DNA from: Sunxiuqinia sp965230765
Lineage (GTDB): Bacteria > Bacteroidota > Bacteroidia > Bacteroidales > Prolixibacteraceae
Reading direction: 5' to 3'
Assembly: GCA_965230765.1 (NCBI GenBank)
Contig: CBDDLR010000001.1
Span: forward strand, 1,488,001-1,552,000
Length of the DNA stretch: 64,000 nucleotides
The notes beneath the pieces were generated by a model. The model searched no databases. It saw only the letters and a list, made by a program, of their open reading frames with translations, and was not told the DNA's origin. The first letter of the stretch is position 1, and every line of letters starts with the position of its first letter. Below, one piece after another: positions 8,825-17,064 of this stretch. Both the position numbers and the translations under genes were made by a program.

Positions 8825-9718
8825 ATGAAAAACCATACAATAGTTTCATTTCTATTTCTTCTCATCATCATTGTGATCTCATGTGATGAAGATGATATGT
8901 TTGTCGTTCATGAGCCTTCCGACTATGTTGCAGAGCTTGTTTCTGATGAAATCCTATCTGATATAAATTTTGCCGACATGTTAGATGAAGGTGACAATGG
9001 CTTATTCTGGGGTGACAATGATTTTTTGATGTTAAAATCTGCTGAGGTTGAAGGTGGCACATGCCCTTTTAGGCAGGTAGTAAGAGAGGAAGATAAAAAA
9101 ATAATTACACTTGAATTTTCGGGTGAAGATTGTAATAAAGAGGGTACAATAATCATTGAGCATATTAGGCCTGAAGACGGAGAAGGGAAGAAGAAAAAAA
9201 TCACTTACATTGATTTTAAGAAAAATGGGATAACCCATAACGGAGTAAAAGAAATTGTTAAGGGTGATCAGAATTATACTGTTGAAGGACGAATGGAGAT
9301 CCGGAGGATCAATAGCGGAGGGGATACAGTGCATATTGTCCGTGAGTTCAATAAAGAAATACAATGGCTTTGCGGATGGGACACTCCAGGTGTTAAGGAA
9401 GACAATATTAAGCAGGTAACAGGACAGACTGATTTTGACAGGACTGTTAATGGTCAAAAAAGGTCGTTTACAAGAAAAATACTGGAGCCACTTTTAATTG
9501 TAAAAGAATGTGATTTCAGGATTCAGGCTGGACAGGTTGAGGTTAAAAGAACCGATGGCGCTAAGGTAACGATCGATTATGGTCAAGAACCTGGAGAAAT
9601 TGAATGTGATGATGATTTTGATTGTGACAATAAACTAACCGTAACCATAGGGGAAGAAGTTTACAATATGGAGTTTGTTGACGGGAAGAGAGTAAAGGCT
9701 GAAAGCTCAGAAGAGTAA
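8825..9718 (+). CDS. Acidic six-cysteine lipoprotein, first of a tandem pair
   Basis: I do not recognise a named family. The 297-residue product has a lipoprotein signal ending IVISC at residue 20, followed at once by DEDD. That acidic tract resembles the lipoprotein export signal that sends Bacteroidota lipoproteins to the cell surface. The mature part is very acidic and shares with its neighbour the block LSDxxFADxLDEGDxGxFWGD, then KSAEVE, and six cysteines at matching places (TCPF, EDCN, WLCG, KECD, IECD, DCDN). The ATG at 8825 was chosen because it begins the signal peptide; an earlier TTG in frame at 8801 adds only eight unlikely residues. A terminator follows. Confidence 0.8.
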   Translation: MKNHTIVSFLFLLIIIVISCDEDDMFVVHEPSDYVAELVSDEILSDINFADMLDEGDNGLFWGDNDFLMLKSAEVEGGTCPFRQVVREEDKKIITLEFSGEDCNKEGTIIIEHIRPEDGEGKKKKITYIDFKKNGITHNGVKEIVKGDQNYTVEGRMEIRRINSGGDTVHIVREFNKEIQWLCGWDTPGVKEDNIKQVTGQTDFDRTVNGQKRSFTRKILEPLLIVKECDFRIQAGQVEVKRTDGAKVTIDYGQEPGEIECDDDFDCDNKLTVTIGEEVYNMEFVDGKRVKAESSEE

Positions 9719-9742
9719 AATCCATAGTTCTAATTTTATGAA

Positions 9743-9768
9743 AGCCCGGTTGTCGCCGGGCTTTTTTC
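9743..9768 (+). terminator. Terminator between the two tandem lipoprotein genes
   Basis: AGCCCGG (9743-9749) pairs with CCGGGCT (9756-9762) around a six-base loop, followed by six T. It shows that the two paralogues are separate transcription units. Confidence 0.9.
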
Positions 9769-9857
9769 TGCTTTTATTTTTTAATTTGGGTAGGGTAGCT
9801 TTAGGTTCATGCGGTTGACTGGTGAAAACAGAAATTATTAATTTATATCAATCAATC

Positions 9858-10751
9858 ATGAGAATAAAATTGTTTTTTATCAGCCTGAGTGTTTTAGTTC
9901 TTCTTTTTGCAGCATGCGAAAATAATGAAGACGTGATTACGAACCTGGATTTAAGTGAAGACTTGTCCGCACTTATTGAAGACGAAGTATTATCTGACGT
10001 TGAGTTTGCAGACCTTCTGGATGAAGGTGACGATGGTATTTTTTGGGGCGATGCCGATTTTGTTGCATTAAAGTCGGCTGAAGTTGAACCTACAGTATGC
10101 TTCACAAAAACCGTTGCCATTGAAGAAAACAAAAGGATAATCACATTCGAATATACTGGTGATTGTGCCCGGTCAGGAACTGTTATTATTGAAATATACA
10201 GACCTGACGACGAAGGTGTGAAGAAAAAAACCGTGACCTACATTGATTTCCAGAAACGTGGTGTAACTTTTAATGGATTTAGGGAAATTGAAAGAGGGAA
10301 TGGTCAGTATTCGATCAAAGCCGAAATGGAAATTGACCGTGTAAGGGGCAATGGTGATTCCGTTCATATTGAAAGAAACTACGAACGTGAAGTGGAATGG
10401 CTCTGTGGCTTGGATACAAGGGATATTGTTGAAGACAATATGAAGCTGGTTGAAGGTAAATGCGAAGTAACAAAAACAGTTAATGGTGAAACTATTTCTT
10501 ATTCAAGGGAAATAACAGAACCGTTATTAATTGTAAGGGCTTGCGATTTGAGAATACAAGCTGGTGTTGTTGAGATCACACGCAAGAATGGTACTGAAGT
10601 TACCATTAATTATGGTGAAATGCCTGATGAGATTGTATGTGATGCCGATTTTGAATGTGACAACACATTTACAGTGACTATCGATAGCGTAACAACAAAT
10701 ATGGAGTTTGTAGATGGGGAACGCGTTGAAGTTACCGATTCAGAAGAATAA
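9858..10751 (+). CDS. Acidic six-cysteine lipoprotein, second of a tandem pair
   Basis: Paralogue of the preceding gene, also 297 residues from the ATG at 9858. The signal peptide ends LFAAC, followed by ENNEDV. Conserved with the first copy are the LSDVEFADLLDEGDDGIFWGD block, KSAEVE, FNGFREI, WLCGLDT, EPLLIVRACDLRIQAG and the C-terminal TNMEFVDGERV, as well as six cysteines outside the lipobox. The two genes probably arose by duplication. Conservation of the cysteines suggests disulfides or metal binding in an extracytoplasmic fold. Function unknown. Confidence 0.8.
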   Translation: MRIKLFFISLSVLVLLFAACENNEDVITNLDLSEDLSALIEDEVLSDVEFADLLDEGDDGIFWGDADFVALKSAEVEPTVCFTKTVAIEENKRIITFEYTGDCARSGTVIIEIYRPDDEGVKKKTVTYIDFQKRGVTFNGFREIERGNGQYSIKAEMEIDRVRGNGDSVHIERNYEREVEWLCGLDTRDIVEDNMKLVEGKCEVTKTVNGETISYSREITEPLLIVRACDLRIQAGVVEITRKNGTEVTINYGEMPDEIVCDADFECDNTFTVTIDSVTTNMEFVDGERVEVTDSEE

Positions 10752-10773
10752 TCAATCAATTCGTTCATAAGAA

Positions 10774-10803
10774 AAAAGTCCGGCTAGTGTCGGACTTTTT
10801 CTG
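10774..10803 (+). terminator. Terminator after the second lipoprotein gene
   Basis: AAAAGTCCG (10774-10782) pairs with CGGACTTTT (10791-10799) with a further G-U pair, followed by a T-rich stretch. The A-rich left arm means it may also work on the minus strand for the GIY-YIG remnant. Confidence 0.85.
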
Positions 10804-10821
10804 TATACGTTCTCTGCAGAC

Positions 10822-10944
10822 TTAAAAATTTCTTATCTCGAAAACATGCTGGTTGTGTTCATTTATCCTATTTTCAAGGTCAACTGTTTGTCCAATATAA
10901 AAGGAGTCACTGCTTTGCGAGTATAAGATGTAGACAAAGTACAT
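10822..10944 (-). pseudogene. Truncated GIY-YIG nuclease remnant
   Basis: A 40-codon frame on the minus strand that begins MYFVYILYSQSSDSFYIGQT and continues with VDLENRINEHNQHVF before a stop. It closely matches the first 36 residues of the intact GIY-YIG gene at 11061-11345 and then diverges. It keeps the GIY-YIG-like strand (VYI, YIG) but lacks the rest of the nuclease fold, so it should be inactive. It sits exactly one period (about 400 bases) from the intact copy, preceded by a copy of the tRNA-Asn 3' end and its terminator. Confidence 0.85.
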
Positions 10945-10970
10945 AGTTTTTGGGGATGGTTTGAAGCTTA

Positions 10971-11021
10971 AAGGTACAAAAAAACCGATCCATTTCTGAA
11001 TCGGTTTTGCTCCCCAGGTAG
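10971..11021. repeat. 51-base direct repeat, copy 1 (displaced tRNA-Asn 3' end plus terminator)
   Basis: Identical to 11371-11421 at 50 of 51 positions (difference at 10996 versus 11396) and offset by exactly 400 bases. It contains a complete terminator hairpin (arms 10981-10989 and 11000-11008) and the last bases of tRNA-Asn. Confidence 0.9.
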
Positions 11022-11065
11022 TCCCGATTCCGATAGTTATCGGAACTATCGGGATTGAACCTACG
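11010..11065 (-). pseudogene. tRNA-Asn 3' fragment interrupted by a palindrome
   Basis: Reading on the minus strand, the T-arm and 3' acceptor strand of tRNA-Asn (11055-11065 and 11010-11021) are present without the 5' two thirds of the tRNA. Three bases of the T-arm are replaced by the 33-base palindrome at 11022-11054. The stop codon of the intact GIY-YIG gene (TAG, 11063-11061) is made from the T-arm sequence. This fragment resembles the displaced 3' end left when an element inserts in a tRNA gene. Confidence 0.8.
11022..11054. repeat. 33-base imperfect palindrome inserted in the tRNA-Asn fragment
   Basis: The outer arms TCCCGAT and ATCGGGA and the inner CCGATAGTTATCGG are inversely repeated, with a small asymmetry. 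There is no T run after it, so it is not a normal terminator. It looks like a small REP-like or nested palindromic unit, an inference since only one copy lies in this window. Confidence 0.6.
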
Positions 11066-11345
11066 CATATTTTTTTAAAAGATTTTCAGTCATCTCAGGA
11101 TACTTGGACAAGTTCTTTAAGTAGGTTTTGCTTTTCATCCTTTTTATATGCCTTTCGATAAGGATCGCTTGTGTTCTGCTGGCACATTCAATCTTATGGA
11201 ATAATTTCCAATCGCTGGCTTTTCTTGTTTCCGCTTTCAAGAATATATGTTGGTTGTGTTCATTTATCCTACGGCTTAAATCAGTAGTCTGACCTATATA
11301 GAAACTATCGCTTTGCCGAGAATAAAAGATGTAAACGAAAAACAT
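11061..11345 (-). CDS. Small GIY-YIG nuclease family protein
   Basis: A 94-residue single-domain GIY-YIG protein of the type often named excinuclease ABC subunit C-like. It has the VYIFYSRQSDSFYIGQT strand pair with VYI and YIG, then R-x-x-x-H (RRINEHN), and a later glutamate context (KIECASRTQAILIERHIKRMKS). The ATG at 11345 fits the domain start better than an upstream in-frame ATG at 11393, which would read through the tRNA terminator. It lies 64 bases downstream of tRNA-Asn on the same strand, and its stop codon lies in a displaced tRNA-Asn fragment. Function in the host is unknown; homing or mobility is an inference. Confidence 0.85.
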   Translation of the reverse strand: MFFVYIFYSRQSDSFYIGQTTDLSRRINEHNQHIFLKAETRKASDWKLFHKIECASRTQAILIERHIKRMKSKTYLKNLSKYPEMTENLLKKYA

Positions 11346-11370
11346 ACTATTTGGGATGAAATGAAGTTGC

Positions 11371-11421
11371 AAGGTACAAAAAAACCGATCCATTTATGAA
11401 TCGGTTTTGCTCCCCAGGTAG
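11371..11421. repeat. 51-base direct repeat, copy 2 (native tRNA-Asn 3' end plus terminator)
   Basis: Second copy of the repeat described at 10971-11021, here joined to the complete tRNA-Asn. Confidence 0.9.
11378..11408 (-). terminator. Terminator of tRNA-Asn
   Basis: AAAACCGAT (11381-11389) pairs with ATCGGTTTT (11400-11408); on the minus strand the hairpin is followed by a run of T. An exact structural copy lies 400 bases away at 10981-11008. Confidence 0.85.
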
Positions 11422-11483
11422 GACTTGAACCTACGACCTACGGATTAACAGTCCGCCGCTCTAACCAACTGAGCTACTAGGGA
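11410..11483 (-). tRNA. tRNA-Asn (anticodon GTT)
   Basis: A 74-base cloverleaf: acceptor TCCCTAG pairs with CTGGGGA with one G-U pair, D-arm GCTCAGTTGGTTAGAGC, anticodon loop CTGTTAA with GTT, and T-arm GTAGG-TTCAAGT-CCTAC. The discriminator base is G and CCA is not encoded. Confidence 0.97.
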
Positions 11484-11964
11484 ATTTATGTGCTTGTTTG
11501 CTTTAAAAGCGATGCAAAAATAATAGCTTTTCCGAAAAGAAAAAATATTTTTTCAAAAAATAAATTCAATTTTTAGAAATGACGCAACAGGGCTGATCTC
11601 TGCCATGTGTAAAACTTGCCTTATAAATCCGTTGCATTTTGATAGTGTGACAAGATATGTCTGCATTTATAAGCTGAGTGTTTATTGTTGTTTGCATTGC
11701 TGGTAATCCCTTAGGGCAAGCAATTCAATATTTAAATGAAGAGAAGGTAGGCAGGGAGCATTGCAAGTCGGTGTATTAGGGCTAGTAACTAGACTATTTG
11801 GTTTAAGGATAAGGGTGGTTTTTTGAATATATTTCTCAAAGGTTTTTGATGAGAGAAACCTGATAATTGATATTTGCAAGCGATTCATTTCTTGGGAAAA
11901 GGCATTCTTTCGTAATCCCAATATATTGACTATTTTCGCCTAATATTTTTGAAGAAATTTGACT
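11484..11964. other. Intergenic region between tRNA-Asn and the RND exporter
   Basis: Holds the tRNA promoter on one side and the leader of the exporter gene on the other. A 79-codon minus-strand frame (11682-11921) has no signal, domain or composition that supports it. Nothing else recognised. Confidence 0.45.
11515..11522 (-). promoter_or_regulatory. -7 box of tRNA-Asn
   Basis: TATTTTTG on the minus strand, 31 bases before the mature tRNA 5' end. The upstream box is only T-rich. Confidence 0.45.
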
Positions 11965-14382
11965 ATGTGGGTTTGGCTCTCTCGAAATATACTTAGGAAC
12001 CGTATTTTTCTACTTTGTTTATTAGCTGTTATTACTGCTTTTATGGCCTATCAGGCGCAAAAGGTGGAAATGTCGTACGAATATGCTCAATTGCTTCCGC
12101 GAAAGGATAGTGCTTATGTTGATTATCAAAAATTCAGGGAGGTTTTTGGAGAGGAAGGAAATTTAATTGTTGTTGGATTGCAGGATCCGGATTTTTTTGA
12201 AATTGATCATTTCAAAGAATGGCAACTGCTTTGCGATAAGCTGGAACAAATTGATGGTGTTGAAAATTTATTATCAGTTTCCAATTCGGCCAACCTTAAA
12301 AAGAATTCTAAAGATAAGAAGTTTGAGCTTGAGCCAATTTTCCCAAGTAAAATTGAAAGTCAGCAACAACTGGATAGCTTGTCTTTGGTGTTTCATTCAC
12401 TTCCTTTTTACAAAGATGCGCTTTACAATCCCGAGTCAAACGTATACCTGCTGGCAATTACAGTGAACAAAGACAAGATGAAATCCAAGCAGAGGGAGAA
12501 TCTTGTTTTGGCAATCAAAAAAGAGTGCGAACGGTTTACAGAATACACCGGACTTGGCTTGCATTATTCAGGTCTTCCCTACATTCGGGTTATCAATTCA
12601 ATACAAATTAAGAGTGAAATTTACATGTTTAGTGCACTGGCGCTATTGCTTTGCATCATTACACTCTTTTTGTTTTTCCGGTCTTTCAAAGCTGTAATAT
12701 TTCCCGTCCTCATTGTAATAACGGGAGTGGTTTGGGCATTGGGTATGATGTCCATTTTTGGATTTAAAATTACGCTACTGACCGGGATGATCCCTTCGTT
12801 GCTAATTGTCATCGGGATTCCGAACAGCATTTACATGCTAAACAAGTATCATCATGAATTCAGAAATCACGGAAACAAAATAAAAGCACTGCAACGGGTA
12901 ATTATTAAAATTGGGAATGCCACTTTTTTAACAAACCTAACCACCGCTTCAGGGTTTGCAACTTTTGTAATTACCAATAGTGAAATTCTCAGGCAGTTTG
13001 GTGTGATTGCAGCATTGAATATTATCACGCTTTTTGTGCTTTCGATTTTGATGATCCCAACCATATTTAGTTTTTACAAACCTCCGAAGCAACGTCACAT
13101 CAAGCACCTTGAAAATAGGAATGTCAATGCGATTATTGGTAAGCTGGTGGACATAGCTGGAAACCACCGAAAATTGGTTTATGGTTCGGCCATCGTTGTT
13201 TTGTGCCTGGGATTTTATGGAATTTCAATCATTAAAAGTTCGGGTTATATGGTTGATGACATTCCAGAGAGCGATGTTATTTACAAGGACCTGAAATTTT
13301 TTGAGCAACATGTGGATGGACTAATGCCCCTTGAAATAGTTATTGATACTGAAAAGCCAAGGGGGGCAATGAATTTGAATAATTTCCGCAGAATTGAAAA
13401 GCTTGAAAAGAAGCTGGCTAACTACGATGAACTTTCTTCCTCTTTTTCATTGCTGAACATTCTTAAGTTTTCGAAACAGGCCTATTACAATGGCAAAGAA
13501 CGCTATTACAAATTGCCCAATAATCAGGAAAAGAATTTCATTCTTCGGTACGCTGCAAATAGCGAAACAGAAGAATCCGGTGGAATAAATGCGCTTCATT
13601 CATTTGTCGATAGTGCCCAGCAAATAACCAGGGTGAGCATCCGGATGAAGGATGTTGGTACAAATCGGATGGAAGAGCTTTATAGCAATTTTAAACAGGA
13701 AGTTGATTCCATTTTTCCCGCAGAAAAATATGATGTAACGGTGACCGGGTCCAGTGTGACTTTTTTCAAAGGAACACAATATTTAGTTCGAAACTTATTC
13801 TCTAGTTTGGCGCTGGCGGTTTTCCTTATTTCTGCATTTATGGCCATCATGTTTTATTCGTGGAGGATGGTAATTATGTCTTTGGTGCCAAATATCCTTC
13901 CATTGATTTTCACGGCAGCCATCATGGGATTTGTTGGTATCCCTATCAAAGCATCTACCATTTTGGTGTTTAGTATTGCCTTTGGTATTTCGGTTGACAA
14001 CACCATTCACTTTTTAGCGAAATACAGACAGGAACTTACGGCGACGGGATGGGATATTGAGCGCTCTGTGAAGTTAGCATTGCGAGAGACTGGCGTGAGT
14101 ATGCTTTATACCTTCGTGGTGTTGTTTTTTGGTTTTGGGGTTTATAGTATTTCTAAATTTGGAGGTACTGCTGCGCTTGGCGTTCTGGTTTCACTAACCC
14201 TGCTGGTTGCAATTACATCAAACCTGGTATTGCTGCCTTCATTATTAACCGGATTGCAAAAGCTGACAACAACCCGCTCATTCAGGGAACCTTTGTTGCA
14301 TATTTACGATGAAGAGGAAGATATTGAACTTGATGATTTGGAAATTGAAGACTTGTCTGCAAAAAAAGAATTGGTTAACTGA
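11965..14382 (+). CDS. RND-superfamily (MMPL/SSD type) exporter
   Basis: About 805 residues with the RND two-fold plan: one helix at residues about 7-25, a periplasmic domain, a five-helix bundle starting near residue 220, another single helix near 400, a second periplasmic domain and a second helix bundle near 610-770. Typical loops are PSLLIVIGIPNSIYMLNKYHHEF in the first half and FGISVDNTIHFLAKYRQEL in the second. This type is shorter than AcrB and works without a TolC partner in many bacteria, moving lipids or other hydrophobic cargo. The ATG at 11965 is preferred to the TTG two codons earlier. The polyprenyl synthase gene follows after 48 bases. Confidence 0.9.
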   Translation: MWVWLSRNILRNRIFLLCLLAVITAFMAYQAQKVEMSYEYAQLLPRKDSAYVDYQKFREVFGEEGNLIVVGLQDPDFFEIDHFKEWQLLCDKLEQIDGVENLLSVSNSANLKKNSKDKKFELEPIFPSKIESQQQLDSLSLVFHSLPFYKDALYNPESNVYLLAITVNKDKMKSKQRENLVLAIKKECERFTEYTGLGLHYSGLPYIRVINSIQIKSEIYMFSALALLLCIITLFLFFRSFKAVIFPVLIVITGVVWALGMMSIFGFKITLLTGMIPSLLIVIGIPNSIYMLNKYHHEFRNHGNKIKALQRVIIKIGNATFLTNLTTASGFATFVITNSEILRQFGVIAALNIITLFVLSILMIPTIFSFYKPPKQRHIKHLENRNVNAIIGKLVDIAGNHRKLVYGSAIVVLCLGFYGISIIKSSGYMVDDIPESDVIYKDLKFFEQHVDGLMPLEIVIDTEKPRGAMNLNNFRRIEKLEKKLANYDELSSSFSLLNILKFSKQAYYNGKERYYKLPNNQEKNFILRYAANSETEESGGINALHSFVDSAQQITRVSIRMKDVGTNRMEELYSNFKQEVDSIFPAEKYDVTVTGSSVTFFKGTQYLVRNLFSSLALAVFLISAFMAIMFYSWRMVIMSLVPNILPLIFTAAIMGFVGIPIKASTILVFSIAFGISVDNTIHFLAKYRQELTATGWDIERSVKLALRETGVSMLYTFVVLFFGFGVYSISKFGGTAALGVLVSLTLLVAITSNLVLLPSLLTGLQKLTTTRSFREPLLHIYDEEEDIELDDLEIEDLSAKKELVN

Positions 14383-14430
14383 GTGAACTGAAAATGTTAA
14401 ACAAATGTTCTCTTAGATAAATAGGATCAA

Positions 14431-15423
14431 ATGAATAAATCACACTCCATTCAGGAGTTGCAACAAATAATTGTGGATGCCATTTCCACAGAAGCTGCAA
14501 AGATAAAACAGACCGAACCGCACAACCTTTATGAGCCGATTGCCTATACCCTTGATATGGGAGGGAAACGCTTAAGGCCAGTAATGGTCCTTTTGGCTTG
14601 TCAGGCTTTTGGCGGGGAAATTGAAGATGCAATTCCTGCGGCACTCGCAATCGAGATTTTTCACAACTTCACCCTGCTTCATGATGATATAATGGATCAT
14701 GCGGAAGTGAGAAGAAACAAGCCCGCAGTGCACATTAGGTATAATGAAAATGTGGCCATCCTTTCCGGTGATGCGATGTCGATTATGGCTTATCAATACC
14801 TGACAAAAACAGAAAGCCAAAATTTACAGCAAGTGGTTCAGTTATTTTCAAAAACAGCCATGGAGGTTTGTGAAGGTCAGCAATACGATATGGACTTTGA
14901 GGACACCTTTGAAGTGAGTATTGAAGACTACTTGAAAATGATCCGGTTGAAAACAGCAGTCTTAATTGCATGCAGCCTGAAAACCGGGGCAATTATTGCC
15001 GGAGCTTCAGCAGTTGATGCTGAGCACATTTATCAGTTTGGCATAAACCTGGGTATCGCTTTCCAGTTACAGGATGACCTGCTGGATGTTTTTGCTGATG
15101 AAGAAAAATTCGGGAAAAAAATTGGAGGTGATATTGTTGCCAACAAAAAGACGTTTCTTTTGTTAAAAGCCCTGGAGGTTGCCAACACAAGCCAAAAAAG
15201 TCAGTTGATGGAATGGATTAATGAAAAGGAGTTTGATCCGGCAGAGAAAATTGAATCTGTAAAGCAAATATACCTTGACCTAAACCTTCAGGATATCAAC
15301 CAGGAGATGATGGATGATTTCTATCAAGTGGCATTAAATGAGCTAAATACGGCTCGGCTTGATCCGGCTCAGAAAAATAGGATTTTGGAGTTGGGGCAGC
15401 TGATTATGAGACGGCAACATTAG
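14431..15423 (+). CDS. Polyprenyl (trans-isoprenyl) diphosphate synthase
   Basis: Condenses isopentenyl diphosphate onto an allylic diphosphate to make a linear prenyl chain. The 330-residue protein has the first aspartate-rich motif DDIMD (residues 85-89, after LLH), the upstream GGKRLRP motif and the second aspartate-rich motif in LQDDLLDVFAD. The length and sequence fit a medium-chain synthase (octaprenyl or similar, menaquinone side chain) or geranylgeranyl type; product length cannot be read directly. Probably co-transcribed with the exporter. Confidence 0.92.
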   Translation: MNKSHSIQELQQIIVDAISTEAAKIKQTEPHNLYEPIAYTLDMGGKRLRPVMVLLACQAFGGEIEDAIPAALAIEIFHNFTLLHDDIMDHAEVRRNKPAVHIRYNENVAILSGDAMSIMAYQYLTKTESQNLQQVVQLFSKTAMEVCEGQQYDMDFEDTFEVSIEDYLKMIRLKTAVLIACSLKTGAIIAGASAVDAEHIYQFGINLGIAFQLQDDLLDVFADEEKFGKKIGGDIVANKKTFLLLKALEVANTSQKSQLMEWINEKEFDPAEKIESVKQIYLDLNLQDINQEMMDDFYQVALNELNTARLDPAQKNRILELGQLIMRRQH

Positions 15424-15537
15424 TAGTGAAAGGCAATAAAATTAAACGTACAATATTTCATATTTTATTCAGTTTTTAAATTTGTTCAATTAAGCTGGTT
15501 TTTGTAATTTCCGGCACTACAGGATAAACTTTTCAAC

Positions 15538-17049
15538 ATGACTCAAAATAACGGTAAAATCGTACAGGTGATCGGACCTGTGGTTGACATCAGCTTCGAA
15601 AAAGAAGGAAGCGAACTACCCAAAATTTATGATGCGTTAGAGATAATTCGCGAAGGCGAAAGCAATCTTGTTGTTGAATGTCAGCAGCACATCGGTGAAA
15701 ATACAGTAAGGGCCATTTCTATGGACTCAACTGATGGTTTAAAACGTGGTATGGAGGTTGTTTCAACCGGAAGTCCTATAACTATGCCTAAGGGCGAAGC
15801 TGCACTTGGTCGACTATTGAATGTGACTGGTGATGCAATTGATGGTATGGAGAACCTGCCAAAAGAAGGGTTAAGCATTCATAACAAACCTCCAAAGTAT
15901 GAAAACCTGACTACCGAAACAGAAGTTTTATTTACGGGTATTAAGGTGATCGATTTGATCGAGCCTTATGCTAAAGGGGGTAAAATTGGATTGTTTGGTG
16001 GTGCCGGTGTTGGTAAAACAGTTTTGATCCAGGAGTTGATTAACAACATTGCATTAGCACACAGCGGACTTTCTGTGTTTGCAGGGGTTGGCGAACGTAC
16101 CCGTGAAGGGAATGACCTTCTTCGGGAAATGATTGAAGCTAACATTGTGGACTATGGAGAAGAGTTTAAAAAATCGATGGAAGAAGGAAGTTGGGATCTT
16201 TCGAAAGTTGATAATGAAAAGGTAAAAGATTCAAAACTGGCATTGGTGTTTGGACAGATGAATGAGCCACCTGGTGCACGCGCAAGGGTTGCTTTGTCCG
16301 GATTGACCATCGCCGAAAGTTTGCGTGATGGTGACGGATCAAGCGGACAAGGAAAAGATATTCTTTTCTTTGTGGATAACGTTTTCCGTTTTACACAAGC
16401 TGGTTCTGAGGTATCTGCACTTCTGGGACGTATGCCTTCGGCAGTTGGTTATCAGCCAACGCTGGCAACCGAGATGGGTGTGATGCAGGAAAGGATTACT
16501 TCCACAAAGAATGGTTCAATTACTTCAGTGCAGGCTGTTTATGTTCCTGCCGATGACTTGACCGACCCTGCCCCTGCAACAACTTTTGCCCACCTGGATG
16601 CAACAACGGTATTGAGCCGTAAAATTGCAGAGCTTGGTATTTATCCAGCGGTTGATCCACTTGATTCGACTTCAAGGATTCTTTCCCCGGAAGTAGTCGG
16701 CGATGAGCATTATACCTGTGCTCAAAAAGTAAAAGAAATCTTGCAACGATATAAAGAGCTACAGGATATTATTGCTATTCTAGGTATGGATGAACTTTCA
16801 GAAGATGATAAGCTGGTTGTTCACCGTGCACGTAGGGTGCAGCGTTTCTTATCTCAGCCTTTCTTTGTTGCAGAACAATTTACAGGCTTGAAAGGAGCGT
16901 TAGTTTCAATTGAAGATACCATTAAAGGGTTCAATATGATTATGGATGGTGAAGTTGACCAATATCCAGAATCGGCATTCAACTTGGTTGGTACCATTGA
17001 AGAAGCTATTGAGAAAGGTGAGAAAATGCTTGCAGAAGCAGCTGTTTAA
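15538..17049 (+). CDS. atpD: F-type ATP synthase subunit beta
   Basis: Catalytic F1 beta subunit, 503 residues. The Walker A motif GGAGVGKT is at residues 154-161 and is followed by GERTREGNDLLREM, then the ALSGLTIAESLRDG block, the Walker B region DILFFVDNVFRFTQAGSEVS, and the DELSEDDKLVVHRARR motif that corresponds to the DELSEED segment. Next to atpC but not to the other subunits, an arrangement seen in other Bacteroidota. Confidence 0.98.
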   Translation: MTQNNGKIVQVIGPVVDISFEKEGSELPKIYDALEIIREGESNLVVECQQHIGENTVRAISMDSTDGLKRGMEVVSTGSPITMPKGEAALGRLLNVTGDAIDGMENLPKEGLSIHNKPPKYENLTTETEVLFTGIKVIDLIEPYAKGGKIGLFGGAGVGKTVLIQELINNIALAHSGLSVFAGVGERTREGNDLLREMIEANIVDYGEEFKKSMEEGSWDLSKVDNEKVKDSKLALVFGQMNEPPGARARVALSGLTIAESLRDGDGSSGQGKDILFFVDNVFRFTQAGSEVSALLGRMPSAVGYQPTLATEMGVMQERITSTKNGSITSVQAVYVPADDLTDPAPATTFAHLDATTVLSRKIAELGIYPAVDPLDSTSRILSPEVVGDEHYTCAQKVKEILQRYKELQDIIAILGMDELSEDDKLVVHRARRVQRFLSQPFFVAEQFTGLKGALVSIEDTIKGFNMIMDGEVDQYPESAFNLVGTIEEAIEKGEKMLAEAAV

Positions 17050-17064
17050 TTCAAAAAATAAAGC

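Noticed and set aside
11022..11054. The 33-base palindrome as a rho-independent terminator
   Set aside because: No T tract on either side, and real terminators are already present at 10981-11008 and 11381-11408.
11682..11921. 79-codon minus-strand frame upstream of the RND exporter
   Set aside because: No signal peptide, domain, promoter or biased composition; it lies in ordinary AT-rich intergenic DNA.
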